A stretch of DNA of 64,000 nt from Alphaproteobacteria bacterium. Lineage in GTDB: Bacteria > Pseudomonadota > Alphaproteobacteria > Caulobacterales > Parvularculaceae. Both the position numbers and the translations under genes were made by a program. The notes under the pieces are model-generated. The model was given only the letters and a program-made list of their open reading frames with translations. It was not told where the DNA came from and did no database searches. The stretch lies in the NCBI GenBank assembly GCA_016125425.1, contig WGLT01000005.1, forward strand, positions 1 through 64,000. The letters are read 5' to 3'. Every line of letters begins with the position of its first letter. Position 1 is the first letter of the stretch. Of this stretch, positions 26,818 to 35,432 are shown in pieces.

Positions 26818-27144
26818 ATGAACTTTCTCTATGTGACAGCGCCCGATCGCCAGACCGCCGAAGCGCTGGCGCGCGGCCTCGTCGAGGCCCGGCTCGCCGC
26901 CTGCGTGAACGTGATCGGCGCAGCGACTTCCTTTTATCGCTGGCAGGGCGCGATCCAGTCGGCCGAGGAGACGGCCCTCATCGTCAAGACAACGGCCGAG
27001 GCCGCGCCGGCCGCGCGCGACTTCATCATGGCGCGCCATCCTTATGAGACGCCCTGCGTCGTCGCCTTGCCGATCGACGAAAGCCTGTCGAACGGCGCCT
27101 TCCTGCGCTGGATCGCGGAGGCGACGGACCCCGCGACGGGGTGA
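26818..27144 (+). CDS. cutA: Divalent-cation tolerance protein CutA
   Basis: Small trimeric ferredoxin-like-fold protein linked to copper tolerance in E. coli. From the ATG at 26818 it has 108 residues, the family size; the upstream in-frame extension to 26665 overlaps queC. Signatures: LYVTAPDRQTAEALARGLVEARLAACVNVI, SFYRWQGAIQSAEETALIVKT, HPYETPCVVALPI. Its biological role outside E. coli is unclear. It stands alone, divergent from queC. Confidence 0.95.
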   Translation: MNFLYVTAPDRQTAEALARGLVEARLAACVNVIGAATSFYRWQGAIQSAEETALIVKTTAEAAPAARDFIMARHPYETPCVVALPIDESLSNGAFLRWIAEATDPATG

Positions 27145-27259
27145 CACCTATGGATTGAAGGCCGTTTTCAGTACAACCATTTTTTAATAAATTACGCGCA
27201 TAAGTTGTATCCGTGGCGTCGGTTCAGCCCTTGCCCGATGCCCGGCCGCCGTCTCCCCA

Positions 27260-28300
27260 TTACCGCCCGGCCGGGCTGCCCCGCACCGCGCCGCCAACGC
27301 GCTGATCCCCTTGTCCAGCGCGGGTACAGGCCAGCGCCGCGGGTCCGAAACCAAAATATTGAGTCGGACCCGCGGCGCCCCTGCCGCCTGGCTCCTCAAT
27401 CCACGACGCCACCGCGCGCCAGACCTTCTCGGCCTCGAGGTCGCGAAACAACAGATGCCAGCCTTGCGGAAATTCAATCACGTCGACGCTGCCGCAAAGC
27501 CGCTTTGCGGTCGCCGCCTGAGTAGCGACCGGAATGATCTGATCCTTGGCGCCGTAAAGGAAAAGCGCGCGCCCGCCGACTTCCCCGGACGCGCGCCAGG
27601 CGTCGCCCATCAACCGCACCACGCCAAGCACCGCGTCGATCCGCGTCGCCTTGATGACTTGCGGATCGGCGAGCATGCCGCGCAGGACCGGAATATTATC
27701 CGTTGACTGACGATGCGCGCGCTCGCCGGTGAGCGTCTTGCCCGGGGCGAAAAACGCCGAGATATTGAGCGCGATTCGATAGGCGAGCGGCAGGCGCGAG
27801 CCGCCCCAGACACCAGGCGCGGCGAGGATCGCCCCGTCGACGTCGAGAAGGCCCTTGTCTGCGGCTTCCAGCACCACCGAACCGCCCATGGAGTGCCCGA
27901 GCACGTAAACGGGAAGCCCGGGATATTGCGCGCGCAGCGCGGCGATCGCGGCGTTGAGATCGGAGACGAGCGCGCCCTCGCCCGGCCAATGGCCGAATTC
28001 TGGCGACCGGCCGAAACCGCGCTGATCATAGGCGTAAGTCGTAATGTCCGCATGCTCGGCGAGCCAGACGCCGAGCCCTTCGAAAGCGCGCGCATAATCA
28101 TTCATGCCGTGCAACGCCAGCAGGATCGCTTTCGGGCGTTCCGCGCGCCAGACGCTAAGGCCGAGCTCGGCGCCGTCGCGCGCGACGAAAAATCCGGTTT
28201 CGAACGCCGGCGTCTGACGCGCCGGCGGCGGCGGCGGGAAATGAACGCACGCCGGCAGCGCCGCCAGGGCGAGCGCAAGAAAGAGCGCGCGCAACGTCAA
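27260..28300 (-). CDS. Lipoprotein of the alpha/beta hydrolase (monoacylglycerol lipase-like) family
   Basis: About 346 residues from a TTG at 28300 (a TTG at 28294 is an alternative); no ATG or GTG suits. Residues 1-16 form a lipoprotein signal with lipobox LPAC, so it should be anchored in an outer or inner membrane leaflet. The hydrolase part has LLALHGMNDYARAF, the nucleophile elbow GHSMGGSV (Ser), LYGAKDQIIP with the Asp, and FPQGWHLLFRD with the His, a full catalytic triad. The last 40 or so residues after SWIEEPG are low-complexity and are encoded across a 15-bp hairpin (27334-27378), suggesting loss of the original stop. Confidence 0.82.
   Translation of the reverse strand: MTLRALFLALALAALPACVHFPPPPPARQTPAFETGFFVARDGAELGLSVWRAERPKAILLALHGMNDYARAFEGLGVWLAEHADITTYAYDQRGFGRSPEFGHWPGEGALVSDLNAAIAALRAQYPGLPVYVLGHSMGGSVVLEAADKGLLDVDGAILAAPGVWGGSRLPLAYRIALNISAFFAPGKTLTGERAHRQSTDNIPVLRGMLADPQVIKATRIDAVLGVVRLMGDAWRASGEVGGRALFLYGAKDQIIPVATQAATAKRLCGSVDVIEFPQGWHLLFRDLEAEKVWRAVASWIEEPGGRGAAGPTQYFGFGPAALACTRAGQGDQRVGGAVRGSPAGR
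27334..27378 (-). terminator. Terminator-like hairpin inside the 3' end of the hydrolase ORF
   Basis: Two perfect 15-base arms (GCGCCGCGGGTCCGA and TCGGACCCGCGGCGC) flank a 15-base loop. A stem of this strength inside a coding region is unusual; it looks like the former transcription terminator of the hydrolase gene, now read through by translation. There is no T tract after the stem. Confidence 0.5.
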
Positions 28301-28709
28301 ACCATCGCGCTCCCGGCGAGAGATTCGTCCTTTTTCTGAACCTGCGTATTCGCGCGCGCCATCCTGCTTACGACCTTGCCAGCGATAGTGGCGCGCCCAT
28401 TGTAAGCGCGCTCGCGCGCGGGTCGATCCATTGGGCGCGCGACGAAAAGCGCCGGACTCCGGCGCGACGACAGACCCGGCCGCCCGAGTTACAACCTGAA
28501 GGCGAACAATCGGCCTTCGCAGCGCGGCCGGAATGGCAACGCCCGCCCCGGGGAGAAAGGGACGGGCGTTGCGCAGAGCGGGCGCGCCCGGTCCCATTTT
28601 AAATGGGCGCAGCCCCACTTAGCCGAGATTTTGTTAAAATATCCGAAACATTACACGAAGGCGACAGACGGGCGGAACGGCCGCGCCGGCGCTGCAGGAC
28701 GCAGCGCTG
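28301..28709. other. 409-base gene-free region with a run of palindromes
   Basis: No frame has protein-like features. Three dyads follow one another: a 37-base hairpin at 28536-28572 (arms GCAACGCCCG/CGGGCGTTGC extended by CCC/GGG), the 12-base palindrome CGGGCGCGCCCG at 28579-28590, and CCCATTTTAAATGGG at 28593-28607. They lie downstream of the marR gene and upstream of the hydrolase gene, both on the minus strand. The first may end the marR transcript; the last looks like an operator. Confidence 0.5.
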
Positions 28710-29210
28710 TCAGCACCCGACCTTAGCGCCCCACTCGAGCCGCTCCAGCATCGCCTTGAAGGCGCGTCGCTCTTCCGGAGTAAGAACCGCGATAAGCCGC
28801 GCTTCATAGTCGAGCGCGAGCCGCGCGATGCGCTCGAACAACGCGCGGCCGTCGCCGGTCAGCGCAAGCAAAACGACCCGCTTGTCGCGCCCGTCGGGGC
28901 GCCGCTCGACAAGCCCCTTTTCTTCAAGCGAAGCGGCGGCGCGCGAGACCGCCATCTTGTCCATCGGCGTCAGCGCGACGACGTCGCGCGCGGCCATTTG
29001 ATCGGCCTGGCTGACGACGGCGAGCACGCGCCATTCCGGAATGGTGATGTTCTCCGCCGCATAGGCGTCCGAAAGGCGCCGGCCGATCAGGTGACCGAGC
29101 GAAACGATGCGGTAGGGAAGGAAGTCCGAAAGGATGAAACCCGCTTTCGCCTTTTCTTCCGTTTGCGGAGCTTCCGCGGCTTGGCTCATTTGTGCTGACC
29201 TCTCGCCCAT
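28710..29210 (-). CDS. MarR family transcriptional regulator
   Basis: A winged-helix dimeric regulator of 166 residues. The ATG at 29210 is preceded by GGGGAGGAAGG, an excellent ribosome binding site; an upstream GTG at 29270 or the ATG at 29189 are weaker options. The HTH and wing are in ENITIPEWRVLAVVSQ, ALTPMDKMAVSRAAASLEEKGLVERR and PDGRDKRVVLLALT. It ends near a palindrome-rich region and begins 76 bases from the stop of the 4-hydroxyphenylpyruvate dioxygenase gene, same strand. A MarR-type operator (30420-30441) stands upstream of that gene, so it probably controls tyrosine catabolism. The ligand is inferred, not shown. Confidence 0.92.
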   Translation of the reverse strand: MGERSAQMSQAAEAPQTEEKAKAGFILSDFLPYRIVSLGHLIGRRLSDAYAAENITIPEWRVLAVVSQADQMAARDVVALTPMDKMAVSRAAASLEEKGLVERRPDGRDKRVVLLALTGDGRALFERIARLALDYEARLIAVLTPEERRAFKAMLERLEWGAKVGC

Positions 29211-29286
29211 GGACCCTTCCTCCCCCGCATTCGGGGGAGGAGGAGAACGCCGCGCCGCGACCTCTTTCACGGCGCCTCGATTTCGT

Positions 29287-30354
29287 TCAGGCGCTCGCTT
29301 TCAGAACGCCGCGGCGAATCTGGTCTTCTTCTATCGATTCGAAGAGCGCCCTGAAGTTTCCTTCGCCGAAACCTTCATTGCCTTTGCGCTGGATAATCTC
29401 GAAGAAGATCGGACCGATCGCATCCTGCGTGAAAATCTGAAGCAGCAGGCCCTGACCTTGCGTCGGCGCGCCGTCGATCAGGATGTGATTCTCGCGAAGA
29501 CGCGCCAGATCCTCGCCATGCCCGCCGATGCGCTCGTCGACTTTCTCGTAATAGGTCGACGGCGTCGTCTGAAACGGCACGCCGCGGCGGCGCAATTTTT
29601 CAACCGTTTCATAAATATTGTTCGTTCCGAGCGCGATATGCTGAATCCCTTCGCCGTTATAGCGCGCGAGGAACTCCTCGATCTGCGACTTGTCGTCCCG
29701 GCTTTCATTCAGGGGAATGCGAATCTTTCCGCAGGGGCTCGTCATCGCTTTGGAGACGAGACCCGTCAATTTGCCTTCGATGTCGAAATATCGGATTTCG
29801 CGGAAATTGAAGATGCGCTCATAATAATCCGCCCACTTGTCCATATTGCCGCGATGGAGATTGTGGGTGAGGTGGTCGATATAGGTGAGGCCGGCGTCAT
29901 TCGCTTTCGGATCGGCGCCCTCAATCGGCTCGAAGTCGACGTCGTAAATGGTGCGCGCGCCGTAGCGGTCGACGAGATAAACATGCAGGCCGCCGATTCC
30001 TTCGATGCCGGGAATGTTCAACTCCATCGGCCCGGCTTTCGCCTCGATCGGTTTTGCGCCCCGCCTCACCGCCTCGGCGAACGCTTTGGCCGCATCCTTG
30101 ACGCGGAACGCCATCGCATTGGCGCCGGCGCCGTGCCGATCGCGGAAAACGCTCGGCTGGCCGGTTTTCTCGCGATTGAGGAGGAAATTGATGTCTCCCT
30201 GCCTGTAGTGGAGGACGTCCTTCGAGCGATGCCGGCCGACCGCCGTAAAGCCCAGCGTTTCGAAGAGCTGTTCGAGCTTTTCGGGCTCGGGGCCCGTATA
30301 TTCGACGAATTCGAATCCGTCGGTGCCGATGGGGTTCTCGAAGAGGTCGGGCAT
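29287..30354 (-). CDS. hppD: 4-hydroxyphenylpyruvate dioxygenase
   Basis: Fe(II)-dependent dioxygenase converting 4-hydroxyphenylpyruvate to homogentisate in tyrosine catabolism. At 355 residues it has two vicinal-oxygen-chelate domains. The iron ligands can be placed in YIDHLTHNLHRG (His), EGIQHIALGTNNIY (His) and PIFFEIIQRKGNEGFGEGNF (Glu), the last also being the family C-terminal signature. The ATG at 30354 follows the promoter region containing a MarR-type operator. The next pathway enzyme in this window is maleylacetoacetate isomerase (31154-31795); homogentisate dioxygenase and fumarylacetoacetase are not here. Confidence 0.97.
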   Translation of the reverse strand: MPDLFENPIGTDGFEFVEYTGPEPEKLEQLFETLGFTAVGRHRSKDVLHYRQGDINFLLNREKTGQPSVFRDRHGAGANAMAFRVKDAAKAFAEAVRRGAKPIEAKAGPMELNIPGIEGIGGLHVYLVDRYGARTIYDVDFEPIEGADPKANDAGLTYIDHLTHNLHRGNMDKWADYYERIFNFREIRYFDIEGKLTGLVSKAMTSPCGKIRIPLNESRDDKSQIEEFLARYNGEGIQHIALGTNNIYETVEKLRRRGVPFQTTPSTYYEKVDERIGGHGEDLARLRENHILIDGAPTQGQGLLLQIFTQDAIGPIFFEIIQRKGNEGFGEGNFRALFESIEEDQIRRGVLKASA

Positions 30355-30419
30355 GGTCCCGCTCCTTTAGCTTCCGGTTTTTCGATGTGGCTCCGCCGCG
30401 CCCGTTTGCGGACCCGGCC

Positions 30420-30441
30420 ATTAGTAACAAATGTTACCAAT
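30420..30441. promoter_or_regulatory. Palindromic operator upstream of hppD (MarR-type)
   Basis: The 22-base element ATT-A-GTAACA-AA-TGTTAC-C-AAT has 6-base perfect inner arms and matching ATT/AAT outer arms. Its size and spacing suit a dimeric MarR protein. It lies 66 bases upstream of the hppD start and 87 bases upstream of the divergent membrane protein start, so it could control both directions. Confidence 0.65.
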
Positions 30442-30527
30442 TCGGGACGATCGGCGCAAGTCGCGGCATTCCCGAACGCTTTTCTTCACGCTTCCTTCGC
30501 AAACTCGCGCCCGGGCAAGGGGGCGGC

Positions 30528-31124
30528 ATGGACTGGCTCTCAGGGCTTTGGACCCTTCTCAGCGCTATCTCGTCGGAGCTTGCGGCGACGCCGCCGCGCA
30601 TCTTCGCCGCCGCCTGGGGGCTCGGCGTGTTGTCGACCCTCGTCTTCTATGTCGCGCTCGCGGCGCTGCGCTTTGCAGTTTCGAGCCGGCGCATGAAGAC
30701 GGGCCGCAAGCTGTGCGTGTGCCTCACCAATGAGGACGGGACGGTGCGGCTCAACGGCGCGACGATCGAACGTCTCGGCCTCACCCGCGCGCGCGGCCAG
30801 CGCGTCATCGTGACAAGCCTGCGCCCCGCCGGCAAGAGCTACCGGCGCATCGCGAGTTCGATCGAAAATCTCGGCTGGCGCGCCGATCAGACCTTGAAGG
30901 CGGGCGTCATCGAGATCTCCGAGCGCTCGGCCGCCAAGCTCTGGAAGGGACAGGCCGTCAACAGCGGCGACGAAGTTTTTCTCGATCTGAAGCGCTATCA
31001 GCTCAGCGGGTTCGCCGATTACTGGATGAATCCGGAGCCGCGCACGCGATTCGCAAATCGTTTCGCCGTTTATCTGACTGCGCTGGTTTTTCTGGTGCAA
31101 ATCGTCGTTGATCGCACCTATTAA
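30528..31124 (+). CDS. Membrane-anchored protein of unknown function
   Basis: A 198-residue protein from the ATG at 30528. A longer frame from 30387 runs through the operator and is rejected. One helix near residues 23-48 (IFAAAWGLGVLSTLVFYVALAALRF) and a second at the C-terminus (FAVYLTALVFLVQIVV) enclose a soluble domain of about 120 residues with a KLCVCLTNEDGTVRLNGATIERLG start. I recognise no family. It is divergent from hppD across a shared operator and is followed by maiA after 29 bases, so it may belong to the aromatic amino acid regulon. Confidence 0.75.
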   Translation: MDWLSGLWTLLSAISSELAATPPRIFAAAWGLGVLSTLVFYVALAALRFAVSSRRMKTGRKLCVCLTNEDGTVRLNGATIERLGLTRARGQRVIVTSLRPAGKSYRRIASSIENLGWRADQTLKAGVIEISERSAAKLWKGQAVNSGDEVFLDLKRYQLSGFADYWMNPEPRTRFANRFAVYLTALVFLVQIVVDRTY

Positions 31125-31153
31125 ATGAGATGGGTCAAGGATGAGAGGCGCCT

Positions 31154-31795
31154 ATGAAGCTCTTCGGTTACTGGCGTTCCGGCGCGACCTATCGCGTGCG
31201 GATCGCGCTTGCGCTCAAAGGTCTCGACTATGACTATGAGCCGGTGAATCTTCTGAAGGGCGAGCAGCAAGAGCCCGCCTATCTTGAAAAGAACCCGCAA
31301 GGGCTTCTTCCGGCGCTCGTCGTCGACGACGGCCCGCCATTGACGCAATCGCTCGCCATCATCGAATGGCTCGACGAGACGCGCCCCGAACCGCCGCTTC
31401 TGCCCAAAAGCGCGCGAAAGCGCGCCGAAGCCCGCGCCATCGCCGACGTCATCGCCTGCGAGGCGCAGCCTCTGCAAAACCTCCGTATCCAGAAATATTT
31501 AAGGCATGAGGCGAAGTTCGACGAGGCGGGCGTCAAAGCGTGGCTCGAAACATTCGTCGGCGGCGCGCTCGCCGTCGTGGAGAAATTGCTCGGCCGCAGC
31601 GCCGGGCGATTTTGCGTCGGCGACGCGCCGACCATCGCCGATATCTGTCTCGTCCCGCAAGTCTACGCCGCCGCGCGGTTCGGCGTCGATGTTTCGAAAT
31701 ATCCGCGCCTTGCCGAGATCAATGCGCGCTGCCTCGCGCATCCCGCTTTCGAGAAGGCGCATCCCGACAATCAGCCGGATGCGGTGAAAGCTTGA
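31154..31795 (+). CDS. maiA: Maleylacetoacetate isomerase (zeta-class glutathione transferase)
   Basis: Glutathione-dependent cis-trans isomerisation of maleylacetoacetate to fumarylacetoacetate, downstream of homogentisate cleavage. The 213 residues have the family start MKLFGYWRSGATYRVRIALA, containing the zeta-class SSxxxxRVRIAL region in which the catalytic Ser is part of WRSGATYR. The glutathione site includes NPQGLLPALVVDDG and TQSLAIIEWLDE. The C-terminal ADIC(L)VPQVYAAARF is also typical. Its position near hppD and the MarR regulator supports a role in tyrosine breakdown. Confidence 0.93.
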   Translation: MKLFGYWRSGATYRVRIALALKGLDYDYEPVNLLKGEQQEPAYLEKNPQGLLPALVVDDGPPLTQSLAIIEWLDETRPEPPLLPKSARKRAEARAIADVIACEAQPLQNLRIQKYLRHEAKFDEAGVKAWLETFVGGALAVVEKLLGRSAGRFCVGDAPTIADICLVPQVYAAARFGVDVSKYPRLAEINARCLAHPAFEKAHPDNQPDAVKA

Positions 31796-31865
31796 CGCCC
31801 GGCGCGGAAAGACAGTTGATTTCCGCCGCTGCGCCGAACCGTCCCCGAGGAGATCACGAGCAAGC

Positions 31866-32408
31866 ATGAAACCTCTCATCTTCGCCATTGGCGACCGCAA
31901 GCCGAAAATCCACGAAAGCGCCTTCATCGCGCCGGGCGCCGTCATTTGCGGCGATGTCGAGGTGATGGAGAACGCCTCCGTCTGGTATGGCTGCGTGCTG
32001 CGCGGCGACACGAACAAGATCGCCATCGGCAAGGGCTCGAACATCCAGGACGGCACGGTCATCCATGTCGACGATCCGATGTGGGGCGGCTCGCCGACGA
32101 TCATCGGCGAGAACGCTCTGATCGGGCATCGCTGCATGCTGCACGGCTGCACGATCGAAGACGGCGGCTTTGTCGGCATGTGCGCGACGGTGCTCGACCG
32201 CGCGACCGTCAAGACAGGCGCCTTCCTCGCGGCCGGCGCCTTCCTCGGTCCCGGCAAGACAGTGCCCGCCGGCGAGATGTGGGCGGGAATGCCCGCACGG
32301 AAATTCCGCGATCTGAAAGAAGGCGAAGACAAGTTTGCCCTGATCGGCGCGGCGCATTACGTTGAGGAGGCGGCCGCGCACGCCGAAGCGCTCGCCAAAT
32401 TAAAATAA
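31866..32408 (+). CDS. Gamma-class carbonic anhydrase family protein (left-handed beta-helix)
   Basis: A 180-residue trimeric hexapeptide-repeat protein. The family pattern GDVEVMENASVWYGCVLRGD, IGKGSNIQDGTVIHVD, ENALIGHRCMLHGCTIEDG is complete, with candidate zinc-binding His in VIHVD, IGHRC and MLHGC. The family includes YrdA/PaaY-like proteins, some of which have carbonic anhydrase or thioesterase activity; most remain untested. It precedes an MHS-type transporter by 37 bases and may be co-transcribed. Confidence 0.92.
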   Translation: MKPLIFAIGDRKPKIHESAFIAPGAVICGDVEVMENASVWYGCVLRGDTNKIAIGKGSNIQDGTVIHVDDPMWGGSPTIIGENALIGHRCMLHGCTIEDGGFVGMCATVLDRATVKTGAFLAAGAFLGPGKTVPAGEMWAGMPARKFRDLKEGEDKFALIGAAHYVEEAAAHAEALAKLK

Positions 32409-32445
32409 CAAGCGCGGGCGCCGGCCGGCGCCGAACGGAGGGGCC

Positions 32446-34110
32446 ATGACTGCGGCGACAACGGCCGAAGCGCCGAAACGGAATTCGCGCGAATTGCTGG
32501 TCGTCGGCGCGTCGTCCCTCGGCGCCATGTTCGAGTGGTATGACTTCTTCCTGTACGGCTCGCTCGCGGCCTATATCGGCCGGCACTTCTTCTCCAATGT
32601 CAACGAGACGACGGGATTCATTTTCGCTCTCGCCGCGTTTGCGAGCGGCTTCATTGTGCGCCCGCTCGGCGCGCTGGTCTTCGGGCGCGTCGGCGACATT
32701 GTCGGGCGCAAAAACACCTTTCTCGTCACCATGGGCGTGATGGGTCTCTCGACTTTCGTCGTCGGGCTTCTGCCCGGCTATGACGCCATAGGGATCGCCG
32801 CGCCGATCATTCTCGTGGGCCTGCGTCTTCTCCAGGGTCTCGCGATCGGCGGCGAATATGGCGGGGCGGCGATCTATGTCGCCGAGCACGCGCGCGCCGA
32901 CCGACGCGGCCTCAATACGAGCTGGATCCAGACGACCGCGGCCTACGGCCTTCTCCTCTCTCTCGCGATTATCATGGGCGCGCGCGCGACGATCGCGCCG
33001 GACCAGTTCGCCGCATGGGGCTGGCGCATTCCTTTCCTGCTGTCGATCATCCTGCTCGCCGTTTCGATCTGGATTCGGATGAAACTGAATGAGAGTCCCG
33101 TTTTCCAGAAGATGAAGTCGGAGATGGCGACGTCGAAAGCGCCCTATGTCGAATCCTTTCTCAAATGGCCGAATTTGAAAATTGTGCTCATCGCGCTTCT
33201 CGGCTGCGTCGCGGGTCAAGCTGTCACCTTTTACACCGGCACTTTCTATGTGCTTTTCTTTCTTGAGCGCCTCGTCAAGGTCGATCCCTTTACGACCAAT
33301 CTCATTATGGCGGCCGTGCTTGTCATCGGCTCGCCGATCTATGTGTTTTTCGGCTGGCTCAGCGACCGCATGGGCCGCAAGCGGATCATCATGGCGGGAC
33401 TGCTGCTCGCCGCGCTCACCTATTTCCCCGCCTTCAAGGCGATGACAGCGGCGGCGAATCCGGGGCTGGCGCATGCGCAGGCGACAGTTCCCGTCGCCGT
33501 TTACGCAAACAAGGCGGATTGCTCTTTCCAGTTCGACCTCATTGGCCGGAATAAATTCGAGGCGCGCGCCTGCGACGTCGTGAAAGCCTATCTCGCCCGG
33601 GAAAGCGTGAATTATGAAACGAAGCCGCGGGAAGCGGGCGCGCCCGTGCGGCTTGAAATCGGCGATCAAATGCTCGTTGCGCCGGACGCCGCGGCGATGG
33701 ACGCAAAAGAGCGCGCTGCTGCGATCGACGCGTTCCGCGCGCAAATCCGCGGCGCGCTGACCGCCGTCGGCTATCCCGAAAAGGCCGATCCCCGATCGGT
33801 CGACACGCCGCGCATAATCGCGATTGCGCTCTGGCTGATGCTGGTCACGACAATGTGCTACGGGCCGATGGCCGCGATGCTGGTCGAACTTTTTCCGGCG
33901 CGCATCCGATACACGTCCATGTCCGCGCCCTATCATATCGGCAATGGCTGGTTCGGCGGCCTGATGCCGACGACCGCGTTTGCGATCACCGCCGCGACCG
34001 GCGATATCTACGCCGGGCTCTGGTATCCCGTGATCATCGCGGCCATGAGCTTCGTCATCGGCCTGTTGTTCCTGCCCGAAACGCGCGGGCGGCCTGTCGA
34101 ACACGTCTGA
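32446..34110 (+). CDS. MFS transporter of the metabolite:H+ symporter (MHS) family with a large loop insertion
   Basis: A 554-residue transporter. The N-terminal half has the MHS hallmarks GAMFEWYDFFLYGSLAAYIG, the RPLGALVFGRVGDIVGRK loop and LRLLQGLAIGGEYGGAAIYVAEHA. The second half has GWLSDRMGRKRIIMAG and ends LFLPETRG. Between about residues 335 and 455 lies a soluble insertion of roughly 115 residues (KADCSFQFDLIGRNKFEARAC to AALTAVGYPEKADPRS) with two Cys at 359 and 376 that could pair. MHS members carry dicarboxylates, proline/betaine, shikimate or similar; the substrate here is unknown. Confidence 0.92.
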   Translation: MTAATTAEAPKRNSRELLVVGASSLGAMFEWYDFFLYGSLAAYIGRHFFSNVNETTGFIFALAAFASGFIVRPLGALVFGRVGDIVGRKNTFLVTMGVMGLSTFVVGLLPGYDAIGIAAPIILVGLRLLQGLAIGGEYGGAAIYVAEHARADRRGLNTSWIQTTAAYGLLLSLAIIMGARATIAPDQFAAWGWRIPFLLSIILLAVSIWIRMKLNESPVFQKMKSEMATSKAPYVESFLKWPNLKIVLIALLGCVAGQAVTFYTGTFYVLFFLERLVKVDPFTTNLIMAAVLVIGSPIYVFFGWLSDRMGRKRIIMAGLLLAALTYFPAFKAMTAAANPGLAHAQATVPVAVYANKADCSFQFDLIGRNKFEARACDVVKAYLARESVNYETKPREAGAPVRLEIGDQMLVAPDAAAMDAKERAAAIDAFRAQIRGALTAVGYPEKADPRSVDTPRIIAIALWLMLVTTMCYGPMAAMLVELFPARIRYTSMSAPYHIGNGWFGGLMPTTAFAITAATGDIYAGLWYPVIIAAMSFVIGLLFLPETRGRPVEHV

Positions 34111-34320
34111 AGGAGGCGCGGGCGTCGGGCGGAGCTCCGGCGCGGAATTCGCGCGATCCGCGTCCGGACGAGGGTTTGCGGCCGGTCAATTTCGCCAGGG
34201 CCGTCCCGGTTTAATAGTCTTTCGGCCGGACACTGATTGAACCGGCGAGTCAGCCGTTTCCAGGAGCAAGCGAGACGACTGCGAGCGACGCGGAAAAAAC
34301 AGCGGAATCAGGCGCCGAAC

Positions 34321-35430
34321 GTGATCTGGGTTGAAAAGGCGCAAGCCTGGTTTGAAAAAACGCCGAATTGGCGGATCGCCGCCGGCGGCGCGCTCGGACT
34401 CTTCGTTTTCTTTCTCGCGATCCGTTTCGTTGTCCGGCGTCTTGAAAAAGCGTATCCGAGAAAGGATCCGACCGCTTCATCTCCGACCTGCTCGAAACGT
34501 TTGCAAAAACCTCGTCGTTGTTTCTGCTCGCGCTCGCGCTCTATTTGCCCTTCAGCTATCTGGAGATGCCGCCCAAGGTCCGCGCTTCGGCGGACACGGT
34601 ATTCGTGTTTGTCGTCGTTTTGCAGGTCGCGAACTGAACGGTCAACTTCATCACGCAATTGGCGACGACCTATGCGCGGCGCAGGGCGGCGCGCAATGTC
34701 GGCCTCTCGAGCGCCCTGTTTCTCATCCGCTGGGCGATTCGGACTATCGTCTGGTCGGTCGCGTTTCTGTTTCTGCTCGACAATCTCGGCGTCAATGTTT
34801 CGGCGCTGATCGCCGGGCTGGGCGTGGGCGGCATCGCGCTCGGCCTCGCATCGCCAGGCGTTATTCGCGACCTCCTCGGCTCCTTGTCCGTCATTCTCGA
34901 CCGTCCGTTCGTCATCGCGATTTCATTGTCATGGGCGACGTATCGGGCACAGTCGAGGACATCGGCATGAAGACAACGCGCCTGCGAAGCCTTGTCGGCG
35001 AAGAGATCATCGTGCCGAATTCGGACCTCTTAAGCGGGCAGATTCACAATTACAGGCGGATGAACGAGCGGTCGTCACATTCCGCATCTCGCTCCATTAT
35101 CTCCTCACCGCCGACGAAGTGAACGCGGCGAAACACATCATTCAGGAAGTGATCGAGCGGCAGGACAAGGCTCGCTTCAGATATTGTCTCTTCAAGGCGT
35201 TCACTGAAAGCAGTCTGATCGTCGAATCATCCTATGATGTGCTCAGCCGACGGATGATGGACTTTCTGATGACGCAGGACGCCGTCAGCCTGCAAATAAA
35301 GAGCGAGTTCGAGGCAAAGGGGATTCGATTCGGCCGGCCTACGCAGCGCGTTATCCTGACGCGAGAGCCTGCGGCGCCTGAGCGCGCGCGGCAGGCGCCG
35401 CGCGAACCCGCTCCCGAAAACTCCGTATAG
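34321..35430 (+). pseudogene. Decayed mechanosensitive ion channel (MscS family)
   Basis: The MscS-like protein can be followed through three frames. Segment 1 (from GTG at 34321) gives WFEKTPNWRIAAGGALGLF. Segment 2 (about 34470-34917) gives LFLLALALYLPFSYLEM and the MscS pore-helix region VSALIAGLGVGGIALGLA. Segment 3 (about 34917-35070) gives FIVMGDVSGTVEDIGMKTTR and EEIIVPNSDLLSG. Segment 4 ends at 35430. Each switch equals loss of a single base (near 34470, 34917, 35070), and a TGA at 34635 falls where TGG would read Trp. Without these the protein would be about 370 residues. Confidence 0.85.
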
Positions 35431-35432
35431 TC

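Noticed and set aside
32209-34104. 631-codon open frame on the minus strand
   Set aside because: It is antisense to the MFS transporter gene; the composition (Arg, Asp, His rich) is typical of GC-rich shadow frames and shows no domain.
34635-34637. Selenocysteine or programmed recoding at the in-frame TGA of mscS
   Set aside because: The gene also carries three frameshifts, so simple decay or sequencing error explains it better.
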